DNA from: CADEED01 sp963842515
GTDB taxonomy: Bacteria; Pseudomonadota; Gammaproteobacteria; Steroidobacterales; Steroidobacteraceae
Assembly: GCA_963842515.1 (NCBI GenBank)
Contig: CAWJGO010000005.1
Span: 124,001 to 188,000, forward strand
Direction: 5' to 3'
DNA length: 64,000 nt
Shown here one piece after another: positions 16,751 through 25,009 of this stretch. The stretch's first letter is position 1. Each line of letters begins with the position of its first letter. Made by a program: the position numbers and the translations under genes. The notes under the pieces are model-generated. The model had not been told where the DNA came from. It did not search any database and was given only the letters and a program-made list of their open reading frames with translations.

Positions 16751-17847
16751 CAGTGACGCACCTGGCCGCCGTAGTCGGATTGCTTGTCTCGCCACAACGC
16801 ATGAAAGTGCACAGCGTTGCGATCGGCGACCGCGGGTTGCACGACGAATTCCATCCAGATGCGTGGCCCGTCGATCCGCACGTACGCGCCTTTCGCGCTC
16901 AGGTCGGGAGAGCCCGAGTGACCAACATACGTTTCGGCCAGCGCCGCAGGGCCCTCGTACGCCGCCACCAGCGAGCGTGTGATCGCCTGTCCGGGTAGTG
17001 AGGCGTAACTTTCGAGCGCGGCGCGCACCAGACCCTGCACCGCGGGCGCGAGCGCGCTGTAGAGAATGCCGCGATCGGCATTGCCGGTGGGGTAGGTGTG
17101 CGGAAAGCCGGTGTCCGTGCCGCCCGTCGGCAGCTGTCCTGGAACCATGGTCACCTCGACGCCTTTGACCACGTCCGTGAACGTGCCCGATAGTTTGGCT
17201 TCGGGGTAAGCAGACAGGGCTCGTGCGAGGTTCGACATCGCGGTGCTCTGCGCCGACAGCGGCTCGTATTCGACGCCTGCAACGCTGAAGCGGATGGGTT
17301 CGCTGCCGAAGAACATCGGCGTCGCTCCCTCGAACCCACCATTGAACGTGAAGTTGTAGGCGATGTGATGGCCGCCGATCTGCAGCATCCATGGAGATTT
17401 TTCCGAGGGCGTTCCGAGAACCGACAGGTAATAGTTGGCCGCGCTCCAGCCGATCTTGCGCGTGTCGACCGCCGTCAGGAAATCGTCGGCCAGGCGTATC
17501 TCATCGAACATTGTCAGGCCGCAGGCGGACAGCGCCGCCTGCGCGACGCGATGCGCCGCTGCGCTTTGCGCGGCATCCAGATCCCCGAAGCGCAGACCCA
17601 GACGTGGCACGACGCCCACGGGAAGGTTCGACCAGCGGATTGCCGACTCGCGATCGAGCGGCCGCGACAATGCGGCGCGTTGCGGTGCTGTCAGTAGTTT
17701 CTGCAGTCCCTCTGCGGCAACGATGACGGCTCGCGCCTCACCCTGTCCGCCCGAAGTTTCGCGGCAGGATGCACCCGCCGCCAGTGACGCCCCACTGGCG
17801 GCGATGAGCCAGCCAAGAAATGCCGCCGCGATCATTTGCCGCTTCAT
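16750..17847 (-). CDS. DUF3500 domain-containing secreted protein
   Basis: A 365-residue protein starting at the ATG preceded by GGGGAG. MKRQMIAAAFLGWLIAASGASLA is a signal peptide. The body carries DUF3500 hallmarks: IRWSNLPVGVVPR, LQIGGHHIAYNFTF, and GGFEGATPMFFG. DUF3500 proteins have no established function; the conserved His pair in GGHH and the aromatic strands suggest a ligand or metal site. It is the first gene of a two-gene unit with the HupE-like fragment and is divergent from ssb. The longer ORF up to 18222 overlaps ssb and is not used. Confidence 0.85.
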   Translation of the reverse strand: MKRQMIAAAFLGWLIAASGASLAAGASCRETSGGQGEARAVIVAAEGLQKLLTAPQRAALSRPLDRESAIRWSNLPVGVVPRLGLRFGDLDAAQSAAAHRVAQAALSACGLTMFDEIRLADDFLTAVDTRKIGWSAANYYLSVLGTPSEKSPWMLQIGGHHIAYNFTFNGGFEGATPMFFGSEPIRFSVAGVEYEPLSAQSTAMSNLARALSAYPEAKLSGTFTDVVKGVEVTMVPGQLPTGGTDTGFPHTYPTGNADRGILYSALAPAVQGLVRAALESYASLPGQAITRSLVAAYEGPAALAETYVGHSGSPDLSAKGAYVRIDGPRIWMEFVVQPAVADRNAVHFHALWRDKQSDYGGQVRH

Positions 17848-18014
17848 CGAGTGCTCCCCGCATGTCATTCGCATGCTTTTCGTAAGGTTACGCTCAGAAG
17901 CTGCGACAGAGAAACATCGTTGCCGTTCGATCGACTGGTCAAGATTCGTACAGGCACAATGATTGGCGCTGCGACCTTGCAGATACGCAGCTACAGGTTC
18001 GCGCCCGCTCCCCG

Positions 18015-18020
18015 TACAAT
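18015..18020 (+). promoter_or_regulatory. Putative -10 box of ssb
   Basis: TACAAT lies 38 bp before the ssb start codon in the 210-bp gap to the divergent DUF3500 gene. No convincing -35 hexamer is visible at 16-18 bp spacing, so the call rests on the -10 alone. Confidence 0.35.
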
Positions 18021-18057
18021 CCCGCCCCACCACAACTTTCGATGAAGGGCATTCGCC

Positions 18058-18579
18058 ATGGCGCGGGGAATCAACAAAGTCATCCTGATCGGCAATCTGG
18101 GCGCAGACCCGGAAACCCGCGCCATGCCTTCCGGCATGACGGTCGCGAACATCCGCGTGGCGACCAGCGAGAACTGGAAAGACAAGCAGTCGGGCGAAAA
18201 CAAAGAACGTACCGAATGGCACAACGTCGCCATGTTCGGCCGCCTCGGCGAAATCGCCGGCGAGTACCTCAAGAAAGGCTCCAAGGTGTACATCGAAGGC
18301 TCGCTGCGCACGCGCAAATGGCAGGACAAATCCGGCAACGATCGCTACACCACGGAAATCATCGCCAACGAAATGCAGATGCTCGATAGCCGCGGTGGCG
18401 GCGGCATGGGCGGCGGCGGTGGCGGTGGCGGCGAATTCGCTGGCGGTGGCAGCGGCGGTGCACGGCGCAGCGGCGGTCAGTCTTCCCCGCCGCCCGATGA
18501 CTTCGACCAGGGCGGTCCGCCGGCAGGTGGCGGTGGCCCGGACAAGGGCGGCGAGTTCGACGACGACATTCCGTTCTAG
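18058..18579 (+). CDS. ssb: Single-stranded DNA-binding protein
   Basis: A 173-residue SSB. The OB-fold occupies residues 1-112 (MARGINKVILIGNLGADPE, WHNVAMFGRLGEIAGEYLKKG, YTTEIIANEMQML). It is followed by a glycine- and proline-rich linker of about 50 residues and ends with the acidic tip DDDIPF, which docks RecO, RecQ, PriA and polymerase III chi. It binds ssDNA as a tetramer in replication and repair. The linker is unusually glycine-rich (GGGMGGGGGGGG). Confidence 0.97.
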   Translation: MARGINKVILIGNLGADPETRAMPSGMTVANIRVATSENWKDKQSGENKERTEWHNVAMFGRLGEIAGEYLKKGSKVYIEGSLRTRKWQDKSGNDRYTTEIIANEMQMLDSRGGGGMGGGGGGGGEFAGGGSGGARRSGGQSSPPPDDFDQGGPPAGGGGPDKGGEFDDDIPF

Positions 18580-18608
18580 CGCCGTTCCTCATCAGGGAGC
18601 AGCCCCTC

Positions 18609-19520
18609 ATGCGACGCAAGCGGCGAACCTCCCTGCGCTTAGCTTTCACGGTACTCGCGTTGGCAGCCATCGCGGGCGATGCCGCCGCCGAAGGTGGAGC
18701 CTTCGTCGGCAGCACTCCGTGCAATACATCGCTGCGCACCTTTCTAGGCATCGGGGCGCGCGAGGGCTGCGAATTCATCCGCTGGAATCTGCGCCTGGGC
18801 GTTGACGAAAAGACCGCCGCACCCACGCGCTTCCAGGCCAGCGTCGAGTATGGAACTGGCAAGACGCTGAAAAAACTGCAGCGCGAGGGCAGTTGGGGGC
18901 TGGCCGTCGGCACGCCCGAGCACCCTGACGCCAATGTGTACGAGCTAAAGCGCGGCAGGAACACGCTGAATCTCTGGAAAGTGACCGATGACCTCGTTCA
19001 TCTGCTCACACCGCGCCGCAATCTCATGGTCGGCAATGGTGGCTACAGCTACACGCTCAACCCGGCGCTCGCGGACCCTTCACCGACGGGCGCACCGATT
19101 CCGGAAATGTCATACAAGTTGTTGCCGCTGGCGAGCGGCGCGAAGGTCTTCGGCGTTTTCGAAGGCCGCACACCCTGCGAGTTTTTCCGCGAGCTCCAAC
19201 CGCAGCTCGCTCCCGGATGCCTGAAGATCAAGTGGCGGCTCACCCTGTGGCATGGCGCCACGCGGCGCGCCATCACTAACTATCGTGTCGAGGGCGCCCT
19301 GTTTCCAGACGGGGCGCGCGAAGGCTCCGTCACCGCGTTGCCCGGGACGCCGTTCGATGCCAATGCCCGCGTGCTGAGGCTCGACGCTGGTGCGCCGGCG
19401 CAGCCGCTGTTCCTCATGATGGGCGACGACAATGTCTTGCTCTTCCTCGACAGCGCCGGCAAACCCGGCCTCGGAAATCGCGACTTCAGCTACACGCTGA
19501 ATCGGCGCACCGGCTCCTGA
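18609..19520 (+). CDS. Secreted protein of unknown function with two tandem homologous domains
   Basis: A 303-residue protein I do not recognise. An N-terminal signal peptide (LRLAFTVLALAAIAGDAAA) is followed by two halves of about 135 residues that echo each other. Half 1 has FVGSTPCNTSLRTFLGI, then CEFIRWNLRLGVD, and closes with GNGGYSYTLN (near 140). Half 2 has FEGRTPCEFFRELQ, then CLKIKWRLTLWHG, and closes with GNRDFSYTLN. Each half keeps TPC and one more Cys, consistent with a disulfide per domain. It starts 29 bp after ssb and could share its transcript. Exported location is clear, function is not. Confidence 0.75.
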   Translation: MRRKRRTSLRLAFTVLALAAIAGDAAAEGGAFVGSTPCNTSLRTFLGIGAREGCEFIRWNLRLGVDEKTAAPTRFQASVEYGTGKTLKKLQREGSWGLAVGTPEHPDANVYELKRGRNTLNLWKVTDDLVHLLTPRRNLMVGNGGYSYTLNPALADPSPTGAPIPEMSYKLLPLASGAKVFGVFEGRTPCEFFRELQPQLAPGCLKIKWRLTLWHGATRRAITNYRVEGALFPDGAREGSVTALPGTPFDANARVLRLDAGAPAQPLFLMMGDDNVLLFLDSAGKPGLGNRDFSYTLNRRTGS

Positions 19521-19656
19521 CGCTGTGGTGAATTCGAGCACTCACATAGCTCTTTCCGACGCTTGGGGATAGGTGTAACCCCCGGAAACACAAAGGAAAT
19601 ATAGCTGCCGCGCGAAGTGCGATACCCTAGCGCCCGCTCATTTTCCCGTCCCCGCG

Positions 19657-21021
19657 ATGCCCGGCCGCTACTACATCAAAACTTTCGGCTGCCAGATGAA
19701 CGAGTACGACTCGACCCGAATGGGCGACGTGCTCGAAGCTGGCGCAGACCTGACACTCACCGACGATCCGGCCGAGGCCGACGTTCTGCTCATGAACACC
19801 TGCTCGGTGCGTGAGAAGGCCGAGGACAAGGTCTATTCGCTGCTCGGCGAATGGCGCGCATTGAAGAAGCTCAAGCCGCACGTGCTGATCGGCGTCGGTG
19901 GCTGCGTGGCCAGCCAGGAAGGCGAGGGCATCACCAGACGCGCGCCATACGTCGATCTCGTGTTCGGTCCGCAGACGCTGCACCGTCTGCCGGCGATGTT
20001 GGCGGAACGAAGGAACACGCGCCGTCCGGTGGTCGACGTATCGTTTCCGGAAATCGAAAAGTTCGACCACCTGCCGGCGCCGCGCGCCGAGGGCTCGAGC
20101 GCCTACGTCTCGATCATGGAAGGCTGCAGCAAGTACTGCACCTTCTGCGTCGTTCCCTATACGCGCGGCGACGAAGTGTCGCGGTCCTTCGCGTCGGTGA
20201 TGGACGAAGTACGCTCACTGGCACTGCAGGGCGTGGGCGAGATCACCTTGTTAGGCCAGAACGTCAACGCCTACGCGGGCGCGATGGACGACGGCAGCAT
20301 CGTCGATCTCGCGACGCTCATCCACTACGTGGCCGCGGTCGACGGCGTGGAACGCATCCGCTTCACGACCTCGCACCCGGTGGAATTTGGCGAAAGCCTC
20401 GTCGAGGCGTATGCCAACGTGCCGAAACTGGCCAATCAGCTGCACCTTGCGGTGCAATCGGGTTCGGACCGGATCCTGGCTGCCATGAAGCGCGGTTACA
20501 CGGTGCTCGAGTTCAAGGAGAAACTGCGCCGGCTGCGCGCGGTACGTCCCGATATCGCGGTATCGACTGACATCATTGTCGGGTTTCCCGGCGAGACGGA
20601 TCGCGACTTTGAGGCCACACTGAAACTCGTGCGCGAAGCGGATTTCGACCAGTCGTACTCATTCATCTACAGCCAGCGCCCCGGGACCCCGGCGGCCTCG
20701 CTGCCGGACGACGTCAGTCACGATATCAAGCAGCAGCGCCTCGCACGTCTGCAGGCGCAACTGAATGAACAGGCTCGCGCCATCAGCGGGCAGATGGTGG
20801 GCAGCACGCAGCGCGTGCTGGTAGCGCGCCCGTCGAAGAAAGACGAGAGTGAGCTCGCCGGCCGCACGGAGAACGGCCGCTGGGTGAACTTCGCGGCGCC
20901 CGTGAGCCTCATCGGCCGTTTCGTCGACGTGGTGATCGTCGAGGCGCGCCCGCAGTCACTGCGGGGCCGCCTGGTGAGCGTCAGTCCGCTTCGCGATCAA
21001 CGCGTCGCGGCCCTCTGCTGA
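19657..21021 (+). CDS. miaB: tRNA-2-methylthio-N6-isopentenyladenosine synthase MiaB
   Basis: A 454-residue radical-SAM methylthiotransferase that converts i6A37 to ms2i6A37 in tRNAs. The N-terminal UPF0004 domain has Cys at 12, 49 and 83 for the auxiliary cluster. The radical-SAM CxxxCxxC is at 157, 161 and 164 (GCSKYCTFC). The C-terminal TRAM domain covers about 385-440. It opens the conserved miaB-phoH-ybeY-corC-lnt run. Confidence 0.97.
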   Translation: MPGRYYIKTFGCQMNEYDSTRMGDVLEAGADLTLTDDPAEADVLLMNTCSVREKAEDKVYSLLGEWRALKKLKPHVLIGVGGCVASQEGEGITRRAPYVDLVFGPQTLHRLPAMLAERRNTRRPVVDVSFPEIEKFDHLPAPRAEGSSAYVSIMEGCSKYCTFCVVPYTRGDEVSRSFASVMDEVRSLALQGVGEITLLGQNVNAYAGAMDDGSIVDLATLIHYVAAVDGVERIRFTTSHPVEFGESLVEAYANVPKLANQLHLAVQSGSDRILAAMKRGYTVLEFKEKLRRLRAVRPDIAVSTDIIVGFPGETDRDFEATLKLVREADFDQSYSFIYSQRPGTPAASLPDDVSHDIKQQRLARLQAQLNEQARAISGQMVGSTQRVLVARPSKKDESELAGRTENGRWVNFAAPVSLIGRFVDVVIVEARPQSLRGRLVSVSPLRDQRVAALC

Positions 21022-21039
21022 ATTTGCTGTGCTGAACTG

Positions 21040-22020
21040 ATGTCCGCGACCACTCCCATCGAACCCGTACGCGAATTCGATCTCGTCCCGCCGGACAACG
21101 CGCGGTTGGCGAATCTTTGCGGACCGCTCGATGAAAACCTGCGGCTCATCGAAGATCGCATGGCCGTGTCGGTGAAACGCCGCGGCTCGAATTTCCGCAT
21201 CGCCGGTGCTCGGGCGCACGCCGCAGAGGACGTGGTTCGCGACCTGTTCGAAGCCACGCGCCAGGAGGACGTGTCGCTCGAGCGAGTACACCTGGCGCTG
21301 CGCGATTCCCGCGACATGCCCGGTGCGCTCGGCGTGGATGAGCCGGTGGATGGCGCTTCGGTGCGCGTCGCACGCGGTACCATCCGCGCACGCGGGCGCA
21401 ACCAGCGCGACTATCTCACTAACATCCACACGAAAGATCTCACCTTCGGCATCGGACCTGCGGGCACGGGCAAGACCTATCTGGCCGTGGCCTGCGCGGT
21501 CGAAGCGCTGCAGGCCGACAAAATTCGCCGCATCATTCTCGTGCGACCGGCAGTGGAGGCCGGCGAACGCCTGGGATTCCTGCCCGGCGATCTCACGCAA
21601 AAGGTGGATCCGTACCTGCGGCCCATGTACGACGCGTTGTACGAGATGCTCGGGTTCGATCGCGTGGCGCGTTACATCGAACGCAACGTCATCGAGGTCG
21701 CGCCGCTGGCCTTCATGCGCGGCCGTTCGCTCAACGACTCCTACATCATCCTCGACGAGGCGCAGAACACCACGCCCGAACAGATGAAGATGTTCCTCAC
21801 GCGTATCGGCTTCGGCTCGCGCGCTGTGGTCACGGGAGATGTCACGCAGACTGATCTGCCCCAGGGCAAGATGTCGGGCCTGCGGCACGTCATCAACATC
21901 CTGCGCCACACCGAAGGCGTGGCATTCACGTTCTTCGAAGCGGCCGACGTGGTGCGGCACCCGCTCGTACAGCGAATCGTGAAGGCGTATGAAGCCCACA
22001 CGCCGCCTGACAAGTTATGA
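21040..22020 (+). CDS. ybeZ: PhoH-like ATPase (YbeZ)
   Basis: A 326-residue PhoH-family P-loop ATPase. An N-terminal KH-like region is followed by Walker A GPAGTGKT (about 143-150) and Walker B YIILDEAQN. YbeZ proteins partner YbeY in rRNA metabolism. Its stop overlaps the ybeY start by 4 bp (ATGA), as in E. coli gene order. Only 18 bp separate it from miaB. Confidence 0.95.
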   Translation: MSATTPIEPVREFDLVPPDNARLANLCGPLDENLRLIEDRMAVSVKRRGSNFRIAGARAHAAEDVVRDLFEATRQEDVSLERVHLALRDSRDMPGALGVDEPVDGASVRVARGTIRARGRNQRDYLTNIHTKDLTFGIGPAGTGKTYLAVACAVEALQADKIRRIILVRPAVEAGERLGFLPGDLTQKVDPYLRPMYDALYEMLGFDRVARYIERNVIEVAPLAFMRGRSLNDSYIILDEAQNTTPEQMKMFLTRIGFGSRAVVTGDVTQTDLPQGKMSGLRHVINILRHTEGVAFTFFEAADVVRHPLVQRIVKAYEAHTPPDKL

Positions 22021-22493
22021 GTACGGCGCGAGCCCTGAAACTGGATCTCGCGCGCGCAACACGCGCCTGGGCACCGGCACGCTCGCGCATGAACAGCTGG
22101 GCCGCCGCGGCGCTGGGAAAACGCGGCGAAGGTCGCGAGGTAGCTGTTCGCGTGGTGGCGACGAGCGAGAGCCGCGAGTTGAACAGATTGTGGCGTGGCA
22201 AGGACAAGCCAACCAACGTGTTGTCGTTTCCGGCGCCAGAACAAAGCCCGCGCGGAAGGCCAAGGGATATGGCGCTGCCGCTCGGCGACCTCGTGATCTG
22301 CGCGGAGGTGGTGCGGCGCGAAGCGATACGCGACGGCAAACCGCTGCAGGCGCACTGGGCGCACATGGTGGTACACGGTGCGCTGCACCTGGTCGGCTAC
22401 GATCATGAAGCGGGGCGCCGCGAACAGTTGCGCATGGAGCGCCGCGAGATTTCCGTGCTAAGACGATTCGGGATCGGGAATCCCTACCTGTGA
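22017..22493 (+). CDS. ybeY: Endoribonuclease YbeY (16S rRNA maturation)
   Basis: A 158-residue UPF0054 metallo-endoribonuclease needed for 16S rRNA 3' processing and ribosome quality control. The zinc motif HGALHLVGYDHE gives H120, H124 and H130. NRLWRGKDKPTNVLSFP is the other conserved block. ATGA and GTGA overlaps tie it to ybeZ and corC. Confidence 0.96.
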   Translation: MSTARALKLDLARATRAWAPARSRMNSWAAAALGKRGEGREVAVRVVATSESRELNRLWRGKDKPTNVLSFPAPEQSPRGRPRDMALPLGDLVICAEVVRREAIRDGKPLQAHWAHMVVHGALHLVGYDHEAGRREQLRMERREISVLRRFGIGNPYL

Positions 22494-23383
22494 GTTCCAA
22501 GAACAAAGAGAAAGAAAACCGCGACATCGGCGCCAGCGGCAAGTGGCTGCGCAAGCTTTCGCGCAAGATGGGTGGCGAGGCGCAGGATCGCGACGAGGTG
22601 CTCGAATTCCTGCGCGATGCCAACGCGCGCAGCATCATCGAAGGCGATGCGCTCGCGATGCTCGAAGGCGTGCTCGGCGTAGCCGACATCCAGGTGCGCG
22701 ACATCATGGTGCCGCGCGCCCAGATGACCGTGCTCAATCGCGACGACGAATCCGACGTGTTGCTGCGGACCGTCATCGAAAGCGGCCACTCGCGGTTTCC
22801 GGTCATGGACGAAGACCGCGAGAAGATAGTCGGCATCCTGCTCGCCAAGGACCTGCTGCGGCTTGCCGTCGCGAGCGAAGACGCGCCCTTCGACATCAAG
22901 GAATTCATGCGGGCCGTGGTATTCGTGCCCGAATCCAAGCGCCTCAACGTTCTGCTGCGCGAATTCCGCCGCTCCCGCGTGCACATGGCCATCGTGGCCG
23001 ACGAATACGGCGGCATCGCCGGCCTGGTCACGATCGAAGACGTCATCGAGCAGATCGTCGGTGATATCGACGACGAGCATGATATCGATGAAGACGTGAA
23101 CATCCGCAAGGATGGTGACCGGCAGTACATCGTGCGTGGCCAGACGCCGATCGACGAGTTCAACGAATACTTCCAGACCGATCTCTCTGATGATGAATTC
23201 GACACCGTCGCCGGACTCGTCATGAAGCAGTTGGGCCGGCTGCCGCGGCGCGGCGAAACACTGCAACTCGGGGACTTCGAGCTCAAGGTGATGCGTTTCG
23301 ATCGACGGCGCATCGATTCCCTGCGGCTGACGGCGCCGCGCGACATCGTGCCGCCGGAAGACCGGCCGCTAGAGAAAGAGTGA
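22490..23383 (+). CDS. corC: CorC/YbeX transporter-associated CBS protein
   Basis: A 297-residue protein with two CBS domains (VRDIMVPRAQMTVL at about 70 and the second near 140) and a C-terminal CorC_HlyC domain (FDTVAGLVMKQLGRLPRRGE). It lacks the DUF21 membrane part, like E. coli YbeX/CorC, so it is cytoplasmic. It is linked to Mg/Co efflux and more recently to ribosome metabolism. The GTG start overlaps the ybeY stop (GTGA). Confidence 0.94.
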   Translation: MSSKNKEKENRDIGASGKWLRKLSRKMGGEAQDRDEVLEFLRDANARSIIEGDALAMLEGVLGVADIQVRDIMVPRAQMTVLNRDDESDVLLRTVIESGHSRFPVMDEDREKIVGILLAKDLLRLAVASEDAPFDIKEFMRAVVFVPESKRLNVLLREFRRSRVHMAIVADEYGGIAGLVTIEDVIEQIVGDIDDEHDIDEDVNIRKDGDRQYIVRGQTPIDEFNEYFQTDLSDDEFDTVAGLVMKQLGRLPRRGETLQLGDFELKVMRFDRRRIDSLRLTAPRDIVPPEDRPLEKE

Positions 23384-24909
23384 ACCTGCGCCAGATCGTC
23401 GAGCGCCGTTTCATCGGCAGCGTGGCCGCGTTCGTCGCGGGCGTCCTGCTCGCTTTCTCGTTTGCCCCGTTCGGCTGGTGGCCGCTCGCGATTTTGAGTC
23501 CGGCAATGCTGATGTGGCTTTGGCACGGCGCAGGTGCGCGCCGCGCTGCCGTGTTGGGGTTCTGGTTCAGCGCCGGCACGTTTTCGGTCGGCACCTACTG
23601 GCTATACATCGCCATTGCCCTGAACGGCCACGCGCCGATCCCGCTGACGCTGTTCCTCATGGCGGGCGTGGTCGCCATCATGAGCTCCTACCATGCTTTG
23701 TTAGGCTGGGTCGTCGCGAAATACCTGCCCGAGCGCGGCGCACTGCGCTGGCTCGTGGCGATACCCGGCGCCTGGCTGCTCATGGAATGGCTGCGCAGCT
23801 GGTTCCTCACCGGTTTTGGCTGGCTGTCGCTGGGTTATGCGCACACCGACAACTGGTTAGGAGGCCTCGCGCCCGTGATCGGACAGTACGGCCTCGGTCT
23901 GCTCACATTGCTGCTGGCAGGCGGCCTGGTCCTGCTGTTGCTGGGGGACCGCAGTGCGCGCGTTGCCACTGCCGCGATTTATGTGGTGATCTGGGGCGCG
24001 AGCTTCGCGCTGCGTAATGTCGAATGGACCGAGGCGTACAGCCGCCCGATCACCGTGGCGGTGGTGCAGGGCGCCACGCCGCAGAATGAAAAGTGGATAG
24101 CGGACAACCTCGAATCCATCCTGAAGCTCTACCAGGAGCGCACGCGTGAGGCACATGGCGCCGAGATCATCGTCTGGCCGGAGTCCGCGATCCCGGACCT
24201 GGCTAACAACCACATCGACTACTACCGCGACGTGTACGCGGAAGCGAGCGCCAAAGGCTCGTCGTTGATCATGGGCACCATGCGCGCCGAAGAAAACAAG
24301 AAAACCGGCGAAGAAGAGGTTTTCAACTCGGTGCTGGCGATGGACAAGAACACGCCCGGTGTCGGCTGGTATGACAAGCACCACCTGGTGCCGTTCACGG
24401 AATTCGTGCCCGTGCCGGGTTTCGTGCGCCGTTGGCTCAAACTCATGGAACTGCCGTATGCGGATTTCAACCGCGGCGCGGCCCAACAACCGCCGCTGGA
24501 AGCGGCGGGGCAGCGGATCTCTGCCGGCGTGTGTTACGAGGACGGTTACGGCTCGACCCAGCTGCCTGCATTGCGCACCGCGACCCTGCTCGTGAACGTC
24601 ACCAACGACGCCTGGTTCGGGCGATCCACCGCGCGCTACCAGCACCTGCAGATTTCGCGCATGCGCGCGATGGAGGCCGGGCGTCCGATGGTGCGGGCCG
24701 CCAACGATGGCGTCTCCGCGGTCATCGGCCACCATGGCGAAATCATCAAAGCGGCGCCCGAATATGAAGCAAATGTAATGCGTTCCCCCGTTCAGCCGCG
24801 TATCGGCCTCACGCCATATGCCCGTACCGGGAACTGGCTTATCGTATGTCTCGCCCTTGTTTTCGGCCTCGTTGGCGCCTATGTGAGGCGGCGCAGTCTA
24901 TCGGCATGA
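23380..24909 (+). CDS. lnt: Apolipoprotein N-acyltransferase
   Basis: A 509-residue inner-membrane enzyme that adds the third acyl chain to lipoproteins. About six N-terminal membrane segments come first, then a nitrilase domain with the catalytic triad: Glu in WPESAIPDL, Lys in YDKHHLVPFTEF, Cys in GVCYEDGYGS. A last membrane segment precedes the C-terminus. GTG start overlaps corC by 4 bp. Confidence 0.96.
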   Translation: MNLRQIVERRFIGSVAAFVAGVLLAFSFAPFGWWPLAILSPAMLMWLWHGAGARRAAVLGFWFSAGTFSVGTYWLYIAIALNGHAPIPLTLFLMAGVVAIMSSYHALLGWVVAKYLPERGALRWLVAIPGAWLLMEWLRSWFLTGFGWLSLGYAHTDNWLGGLAPVIGQYGLGLLTLLLAGGLVLLLLGDRSARVATAAIYVVIWGASFALRNVEWTEAYSRPITVAVVQGATPQNEKWIADNLESILKLYQERTREAHGAEIIVWPESAIPDLANNHIDYYRDVYAEASAKGSSLIMGTMRAEENKKTGEEEVFNSVLAMDKNTPGVGWYDKHHLVPFTEFVPVPGFVRRWLKLMELPYADFNRGAAQQPPLEAAGQRISAGVCYEDGYGSTQLPALRTATLLVNVTNDAWFGRSTARYQHLQISRMRAMEAGRPMVRAANDGVSAVIGHHGEIIKAAPEYEANVMRSPVQPRIGLTPYARTGNWLIVCLALVFGLVGAYVRRRSLSA

Positions 24910-25009
24910 GGAGAGGTACATGGTTGTGCGCCCGCTGAACTTAGCCATTTCCACCCGGTCTATTTCGACACTGCCCATCCCCCAAACCAAGTACCGAGGG
25001 TTCGCTGAT

